This document shows, in pieces, positions 60,175 through 64,000 of a DNA stretch of 64,000 nucleotides. Source of the stretch: Promerops cafer (Eukaryota > Chordata > Aves > Passeriformes > Nectariniidae); assembly GCA_013398275.1 (NCBI GenBank), contig VZSE01014931.1:992001-1056000 (forward strand), written 5' to 3'. The translations under genes were made by a program, and so were the position numbers. Positions within the stretch are counted from its first letter, which is position 1. The number at the start of each line of letters is the position of its first letter. The notes beneath the pieces were generated by a model. That model searched no databases and was not told the origin of the DNA. It worked only from the letters and a program-made list of their open reading frames with translations.

Positions 60175-63100
60175 GTGAGGGAGCCTGGGATTCTGCTGCC
60201 AGTCTGTCAGAGGAGGAAGAGAAATTCCCATGGCCAAGAACTTAAAATAGAAGCAGCCAAAATAGGCCAGGAGATTGCACTGCCCAGTCCTTGCAATTCT
60301 CTGTTCTGCACCTTTCTCACTACCTTTCACTCCTCTGCAAAAATACAGCTTACAAAGCAGGGACAGCAGCAGCAAGAATAAATGCTTTGGCTTTCTGTCT
60401 GACTTTACTGCAAAATACCAGTGCATGCTGTACAGAAGCAGTCAACACACAGAGTAAGTTGCATTCCCATCTGCTGCAAATGACTGGGAAAAAATGAAAA
60501 TTACAGATGAACTGTACCTGTCTGTGTGTGTTTGAATTTAGTCTGAAGAGAGACAGCTGGAGAGAAGTGCATCCTATGCAAAGCTGATACAGTTGCTTAT
60601 CACTAAACTGCCTAACATTTTTCATTACCCAGAGTAATTTTACATTGCTTATCAGTTTGCCAAACTGCATCTGTTTAGTTTGAAGTATTTTGTGCTGAGT
60701 ATTAGCCAAGGGCTGAATATTTGCAAAAATTTCAGCTAAAAAGTCCAGAGATTAGGAAAACATATGTTGTCTTGCTCATTAAAAACAAAAAGTTCACATT
60801 CCTCTTTTGAATGAAAATTCAGCATTTATGTGGTTTGGAGGAGAGATTGGAATTTGGCAGGTACAGTAACCTCAGTGTCAGGGATTTACCTTTTGCCACC
60901 TCAGTTCACATCTACCTAGATCTGTCCAAATTAGGAGCGTCTGCAAAATCTCAGTGCATACATACTCAGCAGAGACTTGTTAGAGTTTGGCCACTATATC
61001 TTCCATCTGTGTCAGTCGTGCTCCATCCAGTTTCGCCAACTGCTGAATTATTTGTAATACTCATAACATTTGGTGTTTTACTTAACTTCACGGTTTCTGG
61101 AGAAAAAAGAATTTTTTGTTCCTTTTGAAAATGAAATAGTTCTGTGGTCCTCAAAGCAGCACAGGCAAGCAGGGAAGTTCATTCTCTCAAAAAGCACATC
61201 TCATTCCCCACTCAGCATTTACTTCTCATTTCTTAACACCTCTTGCATTTTTAAGGCTAAATATGTACTGTTGGTGGTGTTGATGGAGAATAAAGACACA
61301 GGCATGAGCTGACCTGTTAATTCAAGACTCAGAAGTTTTGAATAGAGCGTACTTATTTGCAATATAAGGTGTTTTGAGTAATGTGTTCTTTACAGTTTAC
61401 TTCTATTTTAGTATTCATGCCTATATGGAGGGGCTGAAGTAAGGCTGGTCAATGGGCGGAGTGTGAAATTTTCTAGTCAGTGAGACGGACTCTGGAAAAG
61501 CCGTGTCATTTGCTTTGTGGTACGCAGACAGATTTTCAAATTGATGTATTAGAGTGTGTAAGATGTAACTTAAGATAGTTGTGAGTGGGAAGTAACCCAG
61601 ATAAGCCTCTTGCCATTTTTTCAGGGGTCACAAATACTTTAAAAACTTTTAATTGCTTGTTTAACGAACAGAGAGGAAAGACAAGTGGGTTTTGAAAATC
61701 ATATCTCTAGGATGGGCTCCATGAGGTCTAGCACAAGGTTGGAAACAGATGGTCACACATCAGAAACGTAGAAAATTGTTAGACTTAATTTGGGGGGCTG
61801 GAGAGCGGGACGTGGTAGAGTTAGCTCATCGGTTTGTTAGCCAGACAGCACTGGGCCACAAAATCTTCCTGATTTCTGGGGAAATTTACTGGGCTATGAG
61901 ACAAGGGATGAGCAACTCTAGGCATACCGCTTACGCTGAATTGGCGTTGCCCTTCTTGTGCCTCGTGTAATGCCTGTTATTACCCAAGGCTCTGCTGAAG
62001 ACACACCATCCCTGCCTCTCACTCCTAGAGGCCGGGGGGCAGTTTAATGCAGAACACTGCTTGCACAGCCAACAGCAAGGTTCACCTCTTCTGCACGTGG
62101 TTACGTTGCTCTTTTGGTACTCGCACTCACTGCTCAGCCAGCAACACCTGCCTCCTTCCCCCCACTCCCCCCCATTCAGAATGCTTATTCCTGGCCTCGT
62201 GTGCTAACAAGTGCCCAATGCAGCTTAGAATACCTGCCTGTGGACCGGGTTTAGGACCCATGAGAAACCCTCATCACTGTGTCACTAATACTGGAGTTCA
62301 TGATTGGCTTGGCAGATAAGGGTTTTATTTAAAGGTGTAGTTTATTTTTGGTTCAACCCAAACTTTCCTTCCTCTTGGGAACCTCTCCCAAAATAGTAAA
62401 AAATTTGCTATGTTACCTGTTCCATGGAGCCTGAAGTGATTTATATGTGTTGAATTTTCTCTTTTAGAGAGGTTGCACAGATGTGTGGGGGTTTCTCATG
62501 AAGAGTTGCTTCTGCAAACCTGCTTTAGGAAGAATGTAGGTGAGCTGGTCTGGCAGAAGTAGTTGTTTACTACCTTGCTTGTAGAATTCTTGAAAAGCAA
62601 AAAGGCAGATGCTTTTCTTCAGCCCAGCTTCAAAAAACATGACCTCATGAGTGAAACAGGGCAGTCCAACACTTGGAAACTTGTTTACATCATTAACTTT
62701 CCTGTAGTTTTTTTCAGGGATGTTGGGTGAGTCACAGCTGTCAGAGGTCACCTCTGATCTTGGCTTCCATACCTCTATGCCTGTTTCTCCTCTCCCAAAA
62801 AATGAAAAGTACCTTGAGACTTCAAGGGATGTGTTACAAAGAAAGTCAGTCATGGTTATGAAATCGGACCTCTGTGCCCCTTTCATATTTTGAAGGGTTT
62901 TGGGAGATATTGGGTGTGTTTGGGTTCCTACATGGGGTGGAAGCTGAGAGGGTGTAGCCCCACTGGGGCTGGAGTAGCAGGCTTGGGTGAGGGTGTCATT
63001 GGGTCTTTGTTAGGCAGAGGGCAAAAGTGGGAAGTTGAACTCTAAGTCTGGAAAATGACCCATCCTCCTGACATCAGTGCAGAAAACTCGTTTAAAAACT

Positions 63101-64000
63101 TTACAAAGTATATTTGTCCTCTGTGTGAGTCTCCAGGGTCATCTTGGTCACTGTTTTGCTCGGCAGCTTTTAAGGGGATTATATCAAACATGACTATTTT
63201 GGAGGGAGAGAGTTGTACATTGGCTTGAGAGCCAGTTCTGGTTGTTTTGATTAAGAAAGAAAACCAACTCTGATTTCTTGTAGGGGTCCAGTGTTCACCA
63301 TTCATCATTCCAGAGGCATTTGAGACATATCAGTGTTAGGGAGGCTGGAGCCATTTTGGTCTTTAACTTAAAAAATGATGATGGCAGTTCATTCATTGCT
63401 GGAAGCACATCCTTCATAAAAGAGTTGTGACGTTCATGGCCCCAGGCTGGTATTCCAGCCAAAGCCTGCTCTCTCATTACCTCTTTGGGTAGCCTGTGGA
63501 GGAAGTCTGGTGCAGCCCTGCGCTGTTGTTGTTTTCGGTGTAATGTTGCTAAATTCATCTGGTCTCGCTGTGATTCAGAACTCTCTCTTGATGAGACGCT
63601 TGTTCTTAAATGAACAATTACGTGTGCAGACTCCTGTGTTGCTGGTTCAGCCACAACACCACTGAGACTGATACCTCAGTTGATTTCCATGAGACTTAAA
63701 GTGGTGGCTGTCACAGTTGGAAAAGCCATATGAAAGTGAATTCAAGTTCCTTTCAAGAAATGGTGATGGATTGAAGTAAACATCTTTTTTAATTAGTACA
63801 AAATTTGACTACACATCATCAAACCTATCTTTTTAACTTTTTGTTCCCAACTCTGGGATATTAAGAAAACACAGTTAATATTCAGTTATACAATGATCAT
63901 TAAGATTATGGAGAGCTGTTGGAGAGAAATGAGTTCTGAATACTTATGCTCCCTTGTTTAAGTTTGACAGCTCAGAGTTGGGAGGGGAGGGAATAGAAAA

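Larger units (their letters stand above)
56452..64000. other. Single-copy non-coding DNA, no recognised gene
   Basis: No protein, RNA or transposon family is recognised to the window end. A 119-codon minus-strand frame at 63654-63295 has protein-like composition but starts at GTG, lacks a credible acceptor and matches nothing I know. A 25-nt perfect purine-pyrimidine alternation lies at 59835-59859. Confidence 0.6.

Noticed and set aside
63295..63654. 119-codon minus-strand frame with protein-like residues
   Set aside because: It begins at GTG, not ATG. An internal GAG/GTAATG donor exists but no credible acceptor does, and the family is unrecognised.
1..64000. CRISPR array, operon, phage or bacterial gene cluster
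   Set aside because: Base composition, splice-like signals and CR1 elements are those of a vertebrate genome; no spaced repeats or dense coding exist.
1..64000. tRNA, snRNA or known microRNA hairpins
   Set aside because: No B-box GTTCGAATCC-type motif, no U-RNA core and no mature microRNA seed with a long stem was found by reading.

Overview
The window looks like non-coding DNA from a bird nuclear genome, probably a neognath. The only recognisable mobile elements are avian-style CR1 LINE pieces: one internally deleted copy at about 8.75-10.11 kb, and two short 3'-end stubs at 32.86 kb (+) and 36.24 kb (-). Recognisable repeats are sparse, and I see no L1, Alu or MIR-type SINE, no LTR pair and no tRNA or rRNA gene. 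I cannot name a species or a host gene. No open reading frame in either strand matches a cellular protein family I recognise. The only protein-family signal is the decayed CR1 ORF1 (N-terminal coil, then an SGNH/GDSL esterase remnant) and the last part of CR1 ORF2.

Layout. 1-8.75 kb is single-copy DNA with a few exon-like splice-site pairs and one tiny insertion-like direct repeat. 8.75-10.65 kb holds the CR1 copy, followed at once by a ~271 bp perfect tandem duplication with a single N at its junction, most likely an assembly artefact. At 10.87-10.96 kb there is a textbook-looking recursive splice site (branch point, long pyrimidine tract, AG immediately followed by GTAAGT) with a donor 48 nt further on. 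11-29.5 kb is unique DNA with two AT-rich, homeodomain-motif-dense blocks (15.7 and 20.8-21.1 kb) that look like conserved regulatory elements. 29.59-30.24 kb on the minus strand has three exon-like segments with small introns and one continuous reading frame. 34.47-34.94 kb is the most CpG-rich block. 38.19 kb has a 22 bp inverted pair of TEAD-type motifs. 48-60 kb has scattered micro-exon-like splice pairs on both strands. A second single N sits inside a poly-T tract at 54,353.

How it fits together. The simplest reading is a long intron or an intergenic stretch. The recursive splice site would favour a long intron of a plus-strand gene. The exon-like segments lie on both strands, so most must be decoys. 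All exon and regulatory calls here are sequence-pattern inferences and carry low confidence. The CR1 calls and the N-flanked duplication are the firm results.
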